DNA of 64,000 nucleotides from Stenotrophomonas maltophilia (GTDB lineage Bacteria > Pseudomonadota > Gammaproteobacteria > Xanthomonadales > Xanthomonadaceae), in contig NZ_NERD01000002.1 of NCBI RefSeq assembly GCF_002799155.1, positions 930,001-994,000 on the forward strand. Direction: 5' to 3'. Below the pieces are notes generated by a model, which made no database searches, was not told the DNA's origin, and worked only from the letters and a program-made list of their open reading frames with translations. This document shows, in pieces, positions 37,050-46,679 of this stretch. The translations under genes were made by a program, and so were the position numbers. Positions within the stretch are counted from its first letter, which is position 1, and each line of letters starts with the position of its first letter.

Positions 37050-37949
37050 TCACACTTTTTTCTGCGGCTGCACGCCGAGGTGATGCAGCAGGCTGCGCAT
37101 CGCCGGTGACAGCTGCGTCCACTCGGCAAAACACGCACACAGGCGACGTTGTGCCCACGCATCGGAGAGCGCTATGCCAACTGTATGCGTGCTGCGCCGA
37201 TGCTGCCGGGCGATGGTCCGCGGCACGATGCCGACGCCGATGCCGTGGCCGACCATGATGCACACGCCTTCGAAGGTCTTCATGCGGATGCGCACATCCA
37301 GGCGTCGCCCGATGTCGCGCGCCTGGTCCTCGATGTAGGTCTGCAGTGCATTGCCATCGGCCAGGGCAACGAAGGTCTCGCCGGCAACCTCGGCAAAGGT
37401 CACGCTGCGCCGCAAGGCGAGGCGGTGATCGGCCGGCAGCAGCAACACCAGCGGGTCTTCGGCGACCACGTGCTGCTGCAGGCCGGCGGCGTCGACCGCA
37501 TCGCTGATGATGCCGGCCTCTGCCTGGCCGGCACTGATCGCGCGTACGACTTCGGGGCTGGTGCGCTCGATCAGTTCGACATGCAGGCGCGGGCGTTCGG
37601 CCAGCCACGGTGCGAGCCGCGCGGGCAGGTAGTTGGTCAGCGCGGCCGTGTTGGCATACAGGTGCAGGGTGCCGCGCGCGCCCTGCGCGAACGCCTGCAG
37701 TTCGCCGCGCAGCTGCGCCTGCTGCTGCAGGATCAGCCGTGCATGGTGGGCGAGGGCGGCGCCGGCCTCGGTCAGGCTGACGCCGCGTGGGTGCCGGTTC
37801 AACAGCGGGGTGCCAGCATCGGCTTCGATCGTGCGCAGGCGTTCGCTGGCTGAACCCAATGCCAGGTTTGCCTGTGCCGCGCCGGCGGTGATGCTGCCGG
37901 CTTCGGCGATTGCCAGGAACAGGCGCAGGTCGGCGATGTCCATCCGCAT
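37050..37949 (-). CDS. LysR-family transcriptional regulator
   Basis: A 299-residue regulator. N-terminal winged helix MDIADLRLFLAIAEAGSITAGAAQANLALGSASERLRTIEA is the LysR HTH; the remainder is a two-lobed effector domain (LVLLLPADHRLA, GHGIGVGIVPRTIA). The start at 37949 has GAGG about 6 bases upstream. It is divergent from a TSUP permease gene 98 bases away with a perfect inverted repeat between them, so it likely controls that permease. Effector unknown. Confidence 0.9.
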   Translation of the reverse strand: MRMDIADLRLFLAIAEAGSITAGAAQANLALGSASERLRTIEADAGTPLLNRHPRGVSLTEAGAALAHHARLILQQQAQLRGELQAFAQGARGTLHLYANTAALTNYLPARLAPWLAERPRLHVELIERTSPEVVRAISAGQAEAGIISDAVDAAGLQQHVVAEDPLVLLLPADHRLALRRSVTFAEVAGETFVALADGNALQTYIEDQARDIGRRLDVRIRMKTFEGVCIMVGHGIGVGIVPRTIARQHRRSTHTVGIALSDAWAQRRLCACFAEWTQLSPAMRSLLHHLGVQPQKKV

Positions 37950-37973
37950 GTCGTGCCTCATTGCTGATCCGGC

Positions 37974-37994
37974 GCCTTCGGGTCAGCCGAAGGC
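37974..37994. promoter_or_regulatory. Inverted repeat between lysR and the TSUP permease
   Basis: GCCTTCGG and CCGAAGGC are perfect 8-base arms with a 5-base centre, 24 bases upstream of the lysR start and 53 upstream of the permease. Position and size fit a LysR operator, but it lacks a strict T-N11-A look. Confidence 0.45.
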
Positions 37995-38047
37995 TCGGCC
38001 GGGAAGACCGCATTGTGCGCCGGGTGACGGCCCGATCCAATGAAGGC

Positions 38048-38794
38048 ATGAATGAATCGATGTACTTCCATGTGCTGTTGGTGGTGGTGTTCGTGCTGGC
38101 CGGCGTGGTCAAGGGTGTGACAGGGATGGGGCTGCCGACCGTGGCGATGGGCCTGCTTGGTGGCGCGCTGTCGCCGGTGGCGGCGGCATCGATGCTGTTC
38201 ATCCCGACCTTCGTCACCAATGCGTGGCAGCTGCTGTCCGGGCCGTCACTGGGCCACATCGTGCGGCGCCTGTGGCCGATGATGCTGGCCGTGGTGGTGG
38301 TGACGCTGGGGTTGGCAGCGCTGCTGGTGCGGGTCGATCGCACCTGGTCGCGCGTGGCGTTGGGCGTGGCGCTGGTGGTCTACGCGGCGTATGCGCTGCG
38401 CGCGCCGGTGTTCCGCGTACCGCAGCGGCGCGAGCGTTGGCTGGGTCCGCTGGTGGGTGCGCTGTCCGGTGTGGTGACGGGTGCGACGGGGGTGTTCGTG
38501 ATGCCGGCGGTGCCGTACCTGCAGTCGCTGGGGTTGCAGCGCGAGGAGCTGGTACAGGCGCTCGGGCTGGCGTTCACCGTGTCGACGATTTCGCTGACCA
38601 TCGGCCTGGTGCTGCACGGCGCGTTCGGCATCCAGCAGCTGGGGTTGAGTGCATTGGCGGTGCTGCCGGCGCTGCTGGGCATGTGGCTGGGCCAGGTGAT
38701 CCGGCAGCGCATCAGTGCGCGCGTGTTCCGCGCCTGCTTCCTGGGGTTCCTGCTGCTGCTTGGCCTGGAGCTGGTGCTGCGGCCGCTGTTCTGA
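38048..38794 (+). CDS. TSUP-family (TauE/SafE) membrane permease
   Basis: A 248-residue protein with about eight hydrophobic segments in two repeats, each opening with a Gly-rich motif (GVVKGVTGMGLPTVAMGLLG near residue 20 and GALSGVVTGATGVFVMPAVP near residue 145). This is the TauE/SafE layout; members export sulfite, sulfoacetate or other anions. The substrate cannot be told. GAAGG lies just before the ATG at 38048. Confidence 0.88.
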   Translation: MNESMYFHVLLVVVFVLAGVVKGVTGMGLPTVAMGLLGGALSPVAAASMLFIPTFVTNAWQLLSGPSLGHIVRRLWPMMLAVVVVTLGLAALLVRVDRTWSRVALGVALVVYAAYALRAPVFRVPQRRERWLGPLVGALSGVVTGATGVFVMPAVPYLQSLGLQREELVQALGLAFTVSTISLTIGLVLHGAFGIQQLGLSALAVLPALLGMWLGQVIRQRISARVFRACFLGFLLLLGLELVLRPLF

Positions 38795-38812
38795 TGCCGC
38801 ATTCCAGGCATG

Positions 38813-38837
38813 AAAAAACCCGCTTTCGCGGGTTTTT
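38813..38837. terminator. Bidirectional terminator between the TSUP gene and tRNA-Leu copy 2
   Basis: AAAAACCCGC and GCGGGTTTTT form a 10-bp stem with loop TTTC, usable from both strands. It shares its core with the terminator of tRNA copy 1. Confidence 0.9.
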
Positions 38838-38850
38838 CTCATTCTCGACG

Positions 38851-38935
<85 letters not shown>

Positions 38936-38948
38936 GTCGAGGAGCGAG

Positions 38949-38977
38949 ATTATGGGGTGCCGTGACGGGGGTGTCAA
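38949..38977 (-). promoter_or_regulatory. Promoter of tRNA-Leu copy 2
   Basis: TTGACA, 17-base spacer, CATAAT on the minus strand, 13 bases before the tRNA. The -10 flank (CCCATAAT) matches copy 1. Confidence 0.92.
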
Positions 38978-38993
38978 CACCTTTTCTGGATCC

Positions 38994-39087
38994 GGGGTCG
39001 GATCCCGTTTCGCGTGCGGAACGGGCTCTGACCCCAACCCACTCGCTTGGCGTCAGAGCCCTTTCCTGTGGAAAGGGATCCGACCCC
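38994..39087. repeat. Pair of opposite-facing palindromic elements (GGGGTCGGATCC type)
   Basis: Element A (38994-39035) has arms GGGGTCGGATCCCGTTTC and GAACGGGCTCTGACCCC. Element B (39052-39087) has GTCAGAGCCCTTTCC and GGAAAGGGATCCGACCCC. Each is an imperfect palindrome and the two are inverted relative to each other, resembling a paired REP element rather than SMAG. The rest of the tRNA 2-tRNA 3 gap holds only a promoter and a terminator. Confidence 0.7.
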
Positions 39088-39104
39088 GCTGTGGGATCTC
39101 AGGC

Positions 39105-39130
39105 AAAAAAAATCCCCGCCGAAGCGAGGA
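39105..39130 (-). terminator. Terminator of tRNA-Leu copy 3
   Basis: On the minus strand TCCTCGC and GCGGGGA pair over 7 bp (one G.U) around TTCG, followed by eight T. It starts 11 bases past the tRNA. Confidence 0.85.
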
Positions 39131-39140
39131 GTTTTTTCGA

Positions 39141-39225
<85 letters not shown>

Positions 39226-39239
39226 GTTCCAGAGGCGCA

Positions 39240-39268
39240 ATTGTGAAGATGAACCCGCAGGCTGTCAA
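39240..39268 (-). promoter_or_regulatory. Promoter of tRNA-Leu copy 3
   Basis: TTGACA, 17-base spacer, CACAAT on the minus strand, 14 bases before the tRNA; one base from the -10 of copies 1 and 2. Confidence 0.88.
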
Positions 39269-39353
39269 CGATTTCCTGAATATTTTTCACGCAGGACCTT
39301 CAAGACGGCCGCTGACCCGTTCTGCACGCCGTCAGCGGCTACCATGTAGGGCG

Positions 39354-41813
39354 ATGACTACCAAAAAACCAAGCAAGGGCGGGAGCACGTCCCGCAGCCG
39401 GGGCCCGAAGAAAGGCGCCAAGACGGGCGCGGCCCGCACCCCCAAGCCAGGCAAGCCTTTGCCGGGCTGGTTCCCCGAATTGAATGAAGGCGGCGCCGCG
39501 CCGCGTGGCCGCAAGGCCCGCAATATGGATGCGCCGGGGCCTGCTCCGGGCCGCAAGCTGCCGCCGACCGGCAAGGTGATCGACGATCCCTATGCCGCAC
39601 GCGAAGCCGAGAAATACGAACAACCCATCGCCAGCCGTGAGGCCATCCTGGCCCTGCTGGAGCGCTGCGAAGGGCCGCAGACCGCCGAGGAACTGGGCGC
39701 GCGCCTGGGCCTGACCGCACCAGACCGGGCTGAAGCGCTGTCGCGCCGGCTCGGCGCCATGGTCCGCGATGGCCAGCTGGTGCAGAACCGCCGGGGTGGT
39801 TTCGCTCCGATCCAGACGTTGAACCTGGTCACCGGCGTGGTGATCGCCAACCCCGAAGGGTTCGGCTTCCTGCGCCCGGTCGAAGGCGGCGACGACCTGT
39901 TCCTGCCCCCGTATGAGATGCGCAAGGTGATGCACGGCGACAAGGTGCTGGCCCGCGTGACCGGCATCGATCACCGTGGCCGTCGCGAAGGCAGCATCGC
40001 CCGCGTGCTCGAACGCGGCATGACCCGCCTGATCGGCCGCTTCAGCATCGAGATGGGCATCAACTATGTGGTGCCCGACGACAAGCGGGTGCAGCGCAAC
40101 GTGCAGGTGCCGCCGGACCAGACCGGTGGTGCACGCGACGGCCAGCTGGTGGTCTGCGAACTGACCCAGGCGCCGGACAGCCGCCGTCCGCCGATCGGCC
40201 GCATCATCGCCGTGCTCGGCGACAAGCTGACCGCGTCGCTGGTGGTGGAGACCGCCATCCACGGCCACGAGCTGCCGTTCGAGTTCCCGCAGGAGGTGCT
40301 GGACGAAGCAGCTTCGGTGCCGCTGGTGGTCGAGCCGGCCATGATCGGCGACCGCGTCGACCTGCGCAGCACGCCGCTGCTCACCATCGACGGTGAAGAT
40401 GCCAAGGACTTCGATGACGCGGTGTATTGCGAACCGAATGCCGAGGGTTTCCGCCTGGTGGTGGCCATCGCCGACGTGTCCAACTACGTCCGCCCCGGTA
40501 CGCCGCTGGATGAAGAGGCGCAGAAGCGCGCCACCTCGGTGTACTTCCCGGGCTTCGTGGTGCCGATGTTGCCGGAGACCCTGTCCAATGGCATCTGCTC
40601 GCTGATGCCGAAGGTCGACCGCATGTGCTTCGTGTGCGACATGCAGATCGATCGCGATGGCCTGGTCACGCATTCGCGCTTCTACGAGGCGGTGATGAAT
40701 TCGCATGCGCGCCTGACCTACACCCAGGTGTGGAAGGCGGTGGGCGAGGACGATGGCGATACCAAGGCCTGGATGGGCGACCTGCTGCCGCAGGTGCAGC
40801 GCCTGCACCAGTTGTACAAGGTGCTGTCCAAGGCACGTGCCAAGCGTGGCGCCATCGAGTTCGAAAGCAGTGAAGTGCGCTTCGTGCTGGACAACCGTGG
40901 TGAAGTCACCCAGGCCGGCATGCTGGTGCGCAACGACGCGCACAAGCTGATCGAGGAGTGCATGATCGCGGCCAATGTGGAGGCGGCCAGGTACCTGCTG
41001 TCGCGCCACGTGCCGGCCCCGTACCGCATCCACGAGAAGCCGCCGGAAACCAAGTACGCCGACCTGCTGGAATTCCTCAAGGAGTTCAAGCTGAGCCTGC
41101 CGCCGTGGTCGAAGGTGCGCCCGGGCGATTACACCAAGCTGCTGAAGAAGATCCGCGATCGTCCCGATGCAACGCTGCTGGAATCGGTGCTGCTGCGCAG
41201 CCAGAGCCTGGCCATCTACAGCCCGGAGAATCACGGCCACTTCGGCCTGGCGCTGGAGGCGTACGCGCACTTCACCTCGCCGATCCGCCGCTATCCCGAC
41301 CTGCTGGTGCACCGCGCGATCAAGCACGCGTTGTCCGGCAAGCCGCTGGACAAGTTCACCTACAACGCGCGCGAAATGGCGGCCCTGGCGCTGCAGTGTT
41401 CCGAGCGCGAACGTCGTGCTGATGAGGCCGAGCGCGAAGTCGACGAGCGTTACCGCGCGGCATGGATGGAAAAGCACGTGGGCGGCCAGTTCGACGGTGT
41501 GATCAGCGGCGTCACCAGCTTTGGCCTGTTCGTGGAGCTGGATGAGTCGAAGGTGCAGGGGTTGGTCCATGTGACCCAGCTGCCGCAGGACTATTACAAG
41601 TTCGACGCCACCCGCAAGACGCTGACCGGTGAACGCCGCGGCAGCAGTTATCGGTTGGGCGACCGCGTGCGCATCCTGGTGCTGAAGGCCAGCATGGAAG
41701 AACGCAAGATCGACTTCCGCCTGGTCGAACACAAGGGCGAAGACGAGGGCGACGGTCTGCCCGCGCTGCCTGAGCGTGGCAAGCCGGCCAAGCGGACCAA
41801 GAAGCAGTATTGA
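39354..41813 (+). CDS. rnr: Ribonuclease R
   Basis: Processive 3'-5' exoribonuclease of the RNase II family that degrades structured RNA, including rRNA and trans-translation targets. The 819-residue protein starts with a basic Lys/Gly/Arg-rich tail of about 70 residues. A winged-helix region (AILALLERCEGPQTAEELGARLG), two cold-shock domains, the RNB catalytic core with DGEDAKDFDDAV (near residue 345; metal-binding Asp residues) and SPIRRYPDLLVHRAI, a C-terminal S1 domain (FDGVISGVTSFGLFVELDE) and a short basic end follow. The ATG at 39354 is used; upstream in-frame codons overlap tRNA-Leu 3. Confidence 0.95.
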   Translation: MTTKKPSKGGSTSRSRGPKKGAKTGAARTPKPGKPLPGWFPELNEGGAAPRGRKARNMDAPGPAPGRKLPPTGKVIDDPYAAREAEKYEQPIASREAILALLERCEGPQTAEELGARLGLTAPDRAEALSRRLGAMVRDGQLVQNRRGGFAPIQTLNLVTGVVIANPEGFGFLRPVEGGDDLFLPPYEMRKVMHGDKVLARVTGIDHRGRREGSIARVLERGMTRLIGRFSIEMGINYVVPDDKRVQRNVQVPPDQTGGARDGQLVVCELTQAPDSRRPPIGRIIAVLGDKLTASLVVETAIHGHELPFEFPQEVLDEAASVPLVVEPAMIGDRVDLRSTPLLTIDGEDAKDFDDAVYCEPNAEGFRLVVAIADVSNYVRPGTPLDEEAQKRATSVYFPGFVVPMLPETLSNGICSLMPKVDRMCFVCDMQIDRDGLVTHSRFYEAVMNSHARLTYTQVWKAVGEDDGDTKAWMGDLLPQVQRLHQLYKVLSKARAKRGAIEFESSEVRFVLDNRGEVTQAGMLVRNDAHKLIEECMIAANVEAARYLLSRHVPAPYRIHEKPPETKYADLLEFLKEFKLSLPPWSKVRPGDYTKLLKKIRDRPDATLLESVLLRSQSLAIYSPENHGHFGLALEAYAHFTSPIRRYPDLLVHRAIKHALSGKPLDKFTYNAREMAALALQCSERERRADEAEREVDERYRAAWMEKHVGGQFDGVISGVTSFGLFVELDESKVQGLVHVTQLPQDYYKFDATRKTLTGERRGSSYRLGDRVRILVLKASMEERKIDFRLVEHKGEDEGDGLPALPERGKPAKRTKKQY

Positions 41814-41818
41814 AAGGC

Positions 41819-41876
41819 GTGCCGACCCACGGTCGGCACCCACTTCACCCGGTAGGTGCCAACCGTGGGTTGGCAC
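41819..41876. repeat. Two SMAG palindromes between rnr and the GFA gene
   Basis: GTGCCGACC-CAC-GGTCGGCAC (41819-41839) and GTAG-GTGCCAACC-GTG-GGTTGGCAC (41852-41876). The two lie 12 bases apart in opposite sense; they begin five bases after the rnr stop. Confidence 0.85.
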
Positions 41877-41897
41877 GACGTTTCGGAGGAGCGCACC

Positions 41898-42392
41898 ATG
41901 CAGGGCCAACCCGAATTCAGCGGCGGCTGCCAGTGCGGCGCGATCCGCTTCCAGGTGCGCGGCGAGCTGACCCACAGTTCCATCTGCCATTGCCGGATGT
42001 GCCAGAAGGCGTTTGGTGCCTATTACGCACCGCTGGTGTCGGTGCGCGGCGTGCAGTTCAGCTGGACCCGCGGCCAGCCGCGTTATTTCCAGTCGTCCAA
42101 CGTGGTGCGGCGTGGCTTCTGCGCCGACTGCGGCACCCCCCTGACCTACGAGGCGCCGGATGGCGTGGCGGTGGCCGCTGGCGCCTTCGACGAACCCGGA
42201 CGCCTGCCGCCGACGATCCAGTACGGTGTGGAGCGCAAGGTGCCGTTTGTGGACAGCCTGTCGAGCCTGCCGGAACGGCGCACCGAGGAAGACGTCGCGG
42301 CGCTGGAATTCCTGGCCACGATCGTATCCCACCAGCACCCCGACCACGACACTCCGCACTGGCCGCCGCGCAGCCGCTCCGCCGAAGGCTGA
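41898..42392 (+). CDS. GFA/CENP-V family zinc protein
   Basis: A 164-residue protein with the Cys pattern of glutathione-dependent formaldehyde-activating-enzyme-like proteins: GGCQCGAIRF, CHCRMCQKAFGA and FCADCGTPLTY, binding two zinc ions. The family is named for formaldehyde-glutathione adduct formation, but most members are of unknown function. CGGAGGAG lies before the ATG at 41898. It stands between rnr and rlmB with SMAG copies upstream. Confidence 0.88.
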   Translation: MQGQPEFSGGCQCGAIRFQVRGELTHSSICHCRMCQKAFGAYYAPLVSVRGVQFSWTRGQPRYFQSSNVVRRGFCADCGTPLTYEAPDGVAVAAGAFDEPGRLPPTIQYGVERKVPFVDSLSSLPERRTEEDVAALEFLATIVSHQHPDHDTPHWPPRSRSAEG

Positions 42393-42484
42393 GCGGCGGG
42401 TGCGCCGGGCACGGCCCGGCGAGCGCGCAGCGCGGTCGGCGCCGATGCTCTACCATAGCCATCCCCTTTCCGGTCCCCGCCCGC

Positions 42485-43228
42485 ATGAGCAAGAACAGCC
42501 AGTGGATTGTCGGCGTCAACGCCGTCGCCTCCTCCATCGAGAACGACGCCGAGAACGTCCGCGAAGTGCTGGTCGAGGCCGGTGCGAAGAACCCGCGCCT
42601 GACCGAGATCGAAGAAAACGCCCGCCGCAAGGGCATCGACGTGCGCAAGGTGAACAGCCAGGCGCTGGACGGTGTTGGCGGTTCGGTGCGCCACCAGGGC
42701 GTGGCCGCGCGCTATGCCGCCGCCCGCACCTACAGCGAGAACGAGCTGGAAGGCCTGGTCGCAGCGGCGGAGGGCAAGGCCCTGCTGCTGGTGCTGGATG
42801 AAGTGCAGGATCCGCACAACCTCGGCGCCTGCCTGCGTTCGGCCGCTGCCGCCGGTGCGACCGCGGTGATCATCCCGAAGGACAAGTCGGCTACGGTGAA
42901 TGCCACCGTGCGCAAGACCTCGGCCGGTGCTGCCGATCTCATCCCGGTGGTGGCGGTGACCAACCTGTCGCGCTGCCTGAAGGACCTGCAGAAGCAGGGT
43001 GTGTGGATCTACGGCCTGGCCGGCGAAGCCACCGCGTCGCTGTACCAGCTGGACCTGAAGGGCAACATCGCCCTGGTGCTGGGCGGCGAAGCCGATGGCC
43101 TGCGCCGCCTGACCCGCGAGAACTGCGATGGCCTGGTCAAGATCCCGATGCCGGGCGAGATCGAGAGCCTGAACGTCTCCGTCGCCGCCGGCGTCAGCCT
43201 GTTCGAGGCCGTGCGCCAGCGCGGTTGA
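42485..43228 (+). CDS. rlmB: 23S rRNA (guanosine-2'-O-)-methyltransferase RlmB
   Basis: SPOUT methyltransferase that modifies Gm2251 of 23S rRNA (E. coli numbering). The 247-residue protein has an N-terminal substrate-binding domain (SQWIVGVNAVASSIE, KVNSQALDGVGGSVRHQGVAA) and a trefoil-knot domain with NLGACLRSAAAAGATAVIIP, LVLGGEADGLRR and IPMPGEIESLNVSVAAGVSLFE. It follows rnr and the GFA gene; rnr-rlmB adjacency is common in Proteobacteria. Confidence 0.95.
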   Translation: MSKNSQWIVGVNAVASSIENDAENVREVLVEAGAKNPRLTEIEENARRKGIDVRKVNSQALDGVGGSVRHQGVAARYAAARTYSENELEGLVAAAEGKALLLVLDEVQDPHNLGACLRSAAAAGATAVIIPKDKSATVNATVRKTSAGAADLIPVVAVTNLSRCLKDLQKQGVWIYGLAGEATASLYQLDLKGNIALVLGGEADGLRRLTRENCDGLVKIPMPGEIESLNVSVAAGVSLFEAVRQRG

Positions 43229-43281
43229 TCGGCAGCGCCATGTAATCGGGGCCGCAAACCTTGGTTGGCGCTCCCAAAGCC

Positions 43282-44724
43282 TTACCCCGCGCTGCCGCCC
43301 AGCGCTTTGAACAGGGTCACGTCGTTGTTCAGCTGGCCCTGGCGCACGCGCGCCAGCGACAGTTCGGCATCGCGCCGGGTCTGCTGTGCCTCCAGCCACG
43401 TGCGCAGGTCGGTCGCACCCACGCGGTAGCGCACTTCCTGCGCGCGCTCCACTTCCACCGCTTCGTCGTACGAGGCCTGCGAGGCCGCCACCTGGCGCGC
43501 CAGCTGCTCGCGTGCCGACAGCGCGTTGTCCACTTCCGAGAGCGCGGTGTACAGCGTCTTGCGGAAGTTGCTGGCGGCGATCTGGTAGGCGGTGCCGGCG
43601 ATGTCGGTGTCCAGCTGCGCGCGCTGCAGGTTGAGGAAGGGCAGTGACAGGCCGGCGCCCAGCGTGGCCACCGGGTTGCGCAGCACATCGCCCAGCGAGG
43701 TCGCGCTGGAACCGAGGCTGCCGGTCAGGCTCAGTGCCGGGTAGTACTGGGTTGCAGTGACCTTGATGGTCTTCAGGCTGTTGCGCAGGCGCAGTTCGGC
43801 CGCGCGCAGGTCGGGGCGGCGGCCGAGCAGGTCGGCCGGCAGGCCTTCGGCAATGATGGGGCTGCGTGCGCCCAGCAGGTCCTGCGGTTCGTCCTGCTGG
43901 GGCCAGGGCGTGCCGTCCAGCAGCACGGTCAGCGCATTGCGCACCTCCACCCGTTGCTGTTCCAGCGCGCTCTGCGAGGACCGCTGCGACTGCAGGTTCT
44001 GCAGTGCCTGGCGGACTTCCAGGCGCGATACCGCACCGGCGTCGAAGCGGGCCTGCACCAGTTCCCGGGTGCGCTCCAGCCGCTCCAGGTTGGCCTGGCC
44101 GGTGGCGATGGACTGGTTGAGGTAGGCCAGGTTCCAGTATTGGGTGATGGTGTCGCTGATCACCAGAAGGGCCGTGTTCTGCCGGTCTTCCTCGCTGGCC
44201 TGGGCTTCCCAGCGGGCGATGTCACGCTGCGCGCGCAGGCGCCCCCACAGGTCCACTTCCCAGCCCAGCGAGACGCCGGTGGAATAGCTGCGGCGCCAGT
44301 CGTCGGCTTGGTCGGTGGCGCGGCTGGCGCTGCCGCTGACACCGGACGACGACGGCTGCGGCCACAGCGCGTTGCCGGCCAGGCCGGCCTGCAGGCGTGA
44401 ACGCTGCACGGCCAGGCCGGCGGCAGCCAGGTCGCTGTTGGCAGCCAGCGCCTGTGCCACCAGGCGGTCCAGGCGTTCATCGCCGAAGCCGGTCCACCAG
44501 GTGTCCTGGCGGATGTCGCGACCCGGGGTATCCACGCTGCTGCGCGGGTCGTCGGCCGGTGCGTTGAGGGTGGCATCGCCACGCCCATAGCGGGCCGCCA
44601 CGTCGGGGGCGTGCACGGGATAGCGGCCGACCGATGCACAGCCGGACAGGGCGAGCAGAACGGCGCCCGCCAGCAACTGGCGCGGGGATGCAGGGAAGGG
44701 CAGTCGGATCATCATCATCTTCAT
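43282..44724 (-). CDS. macC: Outer-membrane channel of the MacABC pump
   Basis: A 480-residue TolC/NodT-type outer-membrane lipoprotein: signal [17 protein letters not shown] with lipobox LSGC. Repeated helical-hairpin motifs include [51 protein letters not shown] and [17 protein letters not shown]. The ATG at 44724 overlaps the macB stop by four bases. Third gene of macABC, so the pump brings its own exit channel, as described for MacABCsm of S. maltophilia. Confidence 0.92.
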   Translation of the reverse strand: MKMMMIRLPFPASPRQLLAGAVLLALSGCASVGRYPVHAPDVAARYGRGDATLNAPADDPRSSVDTPGRDIRQDTWWTGFGDERLDRLVAQALAANSDLAAAGLAVQRSRLQAGLAGNALWPQPSSSGVSGSASRATDQADDWRRSYSTGVSLGWEVDLWGRLRAQRDIARWEAQASEEDRQNTALLVISDTITQYWNLAYLNQSIATGQANLERLERTRELVQARFDAGAVSRLEVRQALQNLQSQRSSQSALEQQRVEVRNALTVLLDGTPWPQQDEPQDLLGARSPIIAEGLPADLLGRRPDLRAAELRLRNSLKTIKVTATQYYPALSLTGSLGSSATSLGDVLRNPVATLGAGLSLPFLNLQRAQLDTDIAGTAYQIAASNFRKTLYTALSEVDNALSAREQLARQVAASQASYDEAVEVERAQEVRYRVGATDLRTWLEAQQTRRDAELSLARVRQGQLNNDVTLFKALGGSAG

Positions 44725-46679
44725 TCGCGGGCCAGGGCCTCCACCGGATCGAGCTGCGCGGCGTTGCGCGCGGGCAGGAAGCCGAACGCCACCCCGATCA
44801 GGGTCGAGCAGGCGAACGCGGCGACGATCGAGGCGGTGGAGAACAGCACCTGGAAGTCGCTGGCGAAGCGGCCGATCATCGAGCCCAGCAGCAGGGCCAG
44901 GCCGATGCCGAGCACGCCGCCGAGCAGGCACACCAGCACCGCTTCGATCAGGAACTGCTGGCGGATATCACTCTGCCGTGCACCCACGGCCATGCGCACG
45001 CCGATCTCGCGGGTGCGCTCGGTCACCGACACCAGCATGATGTTCATCACGCCGATGCCGCCCACCAGCAGCGCGATGGCGGCGATGGCGCCGATCAGCA
45101 GCGTCATCGTGCGCGTGGTCTGCTCGATGGTCTGCCGGATCTCGGCGCTGTTGCTGAGGAAGAAGTCCTCGGTGCCATGGCGCAGGGTCAGCAGGCGGGT
45201 GATCGCTTCCTGCGCGGCATCCATCGGCGTGGCGTCGTCCACGCGCACGGTGATGCTGGACACGTGGCTCTGGCCGAGCATGCGCGACATCACCGTGGTG
45301 TAGGGCACCCACACGCTGAGGCTGGTGCTGCCGCCGAAGCCGAAACTCTGGCGCTTGGCCACGCCGACCACGCGTGCCGGCACGTTGCCGAGCAGGATCA
45401 CCTGGCCGACCGGATCGACATCGGGGAAGAACTGGGTCTGGGTGTTCTCATCGATCACCGCCACCTGGCCCAGGCCCTTCACTGCATCGCTGTCGAAGAA
45501 GCTGCCACTGAGCAGGGTCACGCCCTTGACCCGGAAGAACTGCTCGCCGACGCCGCTGACCTGGGCGGTGGAGGACTGGTTGCGGTAACGCGCGGTGACC
45601 GAGGTCGACACGCTGGGGGTGGCGCTGTCCACGTAGCTCTGCCTTGCCAGTGCATCGGCATCGCTGGCCTTCAGCGTCTGCACCCGCGCCGAGCGCATAT
45701 CGCCGAAGCCGCGGCCGGGGTAGACATCGATGGTGTTGGTGCCGAGCGCGCTGATGTTCTGCAGGATCTGTTGCTGCGAGCCGTTGCCCAACGCCACCAC
45801 CGAGACCACCGAGGCGATGCCGATGATGATGCCGAGCATGGTCAGGAAGGTACGCAGCCGATGTGCGTTCATCGCCAGCAGCGCCATGCGGAACGCTTCG
45901 GTGAAGCGGTCGCGCGCCGCCCGCCAGCTGTTGCCGCGGGCAACCCCGGTGCTGGCCTCGCGCTGCGCACGGTAGGTCGGTGCGTTCGGGTTGGCGCGGT
46001 CGGCGATGATCTCGCCGTCGCGGATCTCGATGATGCGCTGTGCGTGTTCGGCCACGCTCATGTCGTGGGTGACGATGATGATGGTGTGGCCTTCGGCGTG
46101 CAGTTCACCGAGGATCGCCATCACCTCCTCGCCGGACTTCGTGTCGAGCGCGCCGGTTGGTTCGTCGGCCAGGATCACCTCGCCACCGTTCATCAGCGCA
46201 CGCGCGATCGACACGCGCTGCTGCTGGCCGCCGGACAGCTGGCCGGGCTTGTGGTGCATGCGGTCGCCCAGGCCGAGCCGCTGCAGCAGCTGCTCGGCGC
46301 GGGCGTTGCGCACTGCGCCCGGGCTGCCGGCATACACTGCCGGCACCTCCACGTTGCCGCGTGCATCGAGGTCGCCCAGCAGGTGGTAGCGCTGGAAGAT
46401 GAAGCCGAAATGCTCGCGTCGCAGTTCGGCCAGCTCGTCCGGTTCCATCTTCCCGGTTTCGCGGCCGGCCACCTGGTAGCTGCCGCGGGTGGGGCGGTCG
46501 AGGCAGCCGAGGATGTTCATCAGCGTCGACTTTCCCGAACCGGACTGGCCGACGATGGCCACCATCTCACCCGCATGGATGTCGAGATTGACGTCGCGCA
46601 GCACGGCGATCACATCGTCGCCGGCCGGGAACTCGCGTCGAAGGTCGCGCAGGCGCAGCAGAGGCGCCGCCGTGCTCAT
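44721..46679 (-). CDS. macB: MacB-type ABC transporter (ATPase and permease)
   Basis: A 652-residue ABC mechanotransmission protein. The N-terminal ATPase has Walker [16 protein letters not shown], signature [15 protein letters not shown] and Walker [13 protein letters not shown]. After a linker (RAQREASTG) comes a four-helix membrane domain with a large periplasmic loop between helices 1 and 2. It drives efflux of macrolides and other substrates from the periplasm through MacA and the outer channel. Overlaps macA by four bases. Confidence 0.96.
   Translation of the reverse strand: MSTAAPLLRLRDLRREFPAGDDVIAVLRDVNLDIHAGEMVAIVGQSGSGKSTLMNILGCLDRPTRGSYQVAGRETGKMEPDELAELRREHFGFIFQRYHLLGDLDARGNVEVPAVYAGSPGAVRNARAEQLLQRLGLGDRMHHKPGQLSGGQQQRVSIARALMNGGEVILADEPTGALDTKSGEEVMAILGELHAEGHTIIIVTHDMSVAEHAQRIIEIRDGEIIADRANPNAPTYRAQREASTGVARGNSWRAARDRFTEAFRMALLAMNAHRLRTFLTMLGIIIGIASVVSVVALGNGSQQQILQNISALGTNTIDVYPGRGFGDMRSARVQTLKASDADALARQSYVDSATPSVSTSVTARYRNQSSTAQVSGVGEQFFRVKGVTLLSGSFFDSDAVKGLGQVAVIDENTQTQFFPDVDPVGQVILLGNVPARVVGVAKRQSFGFGGSTSLSVWVPYTTVMSRMLGQSHVSSITVRVDDATPMDAAQEAITRLLTLRHGTEDFFLSNSAEIRQTIEQTTRTMTLLIGAIAAIALLVGGIGVMNIMLVSVTERTREIGVRMAVGARQSDIRQQFLIEAVLVCLLGGVLGIGLALLLGSMIGRFASDFQVLFSTASIVAAFACSTLIGVAFGFLPARNAAQLDPVEALARE

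Noticed and set aside
39339..42359. A 1006-codon open frame antisense to rnr
   Set aside because: Shadow frame in high-GC DNA; its translation is His/Gln/Val/Arg-biased without motifs, while rnr on the other strand has complete catalytic motifs.
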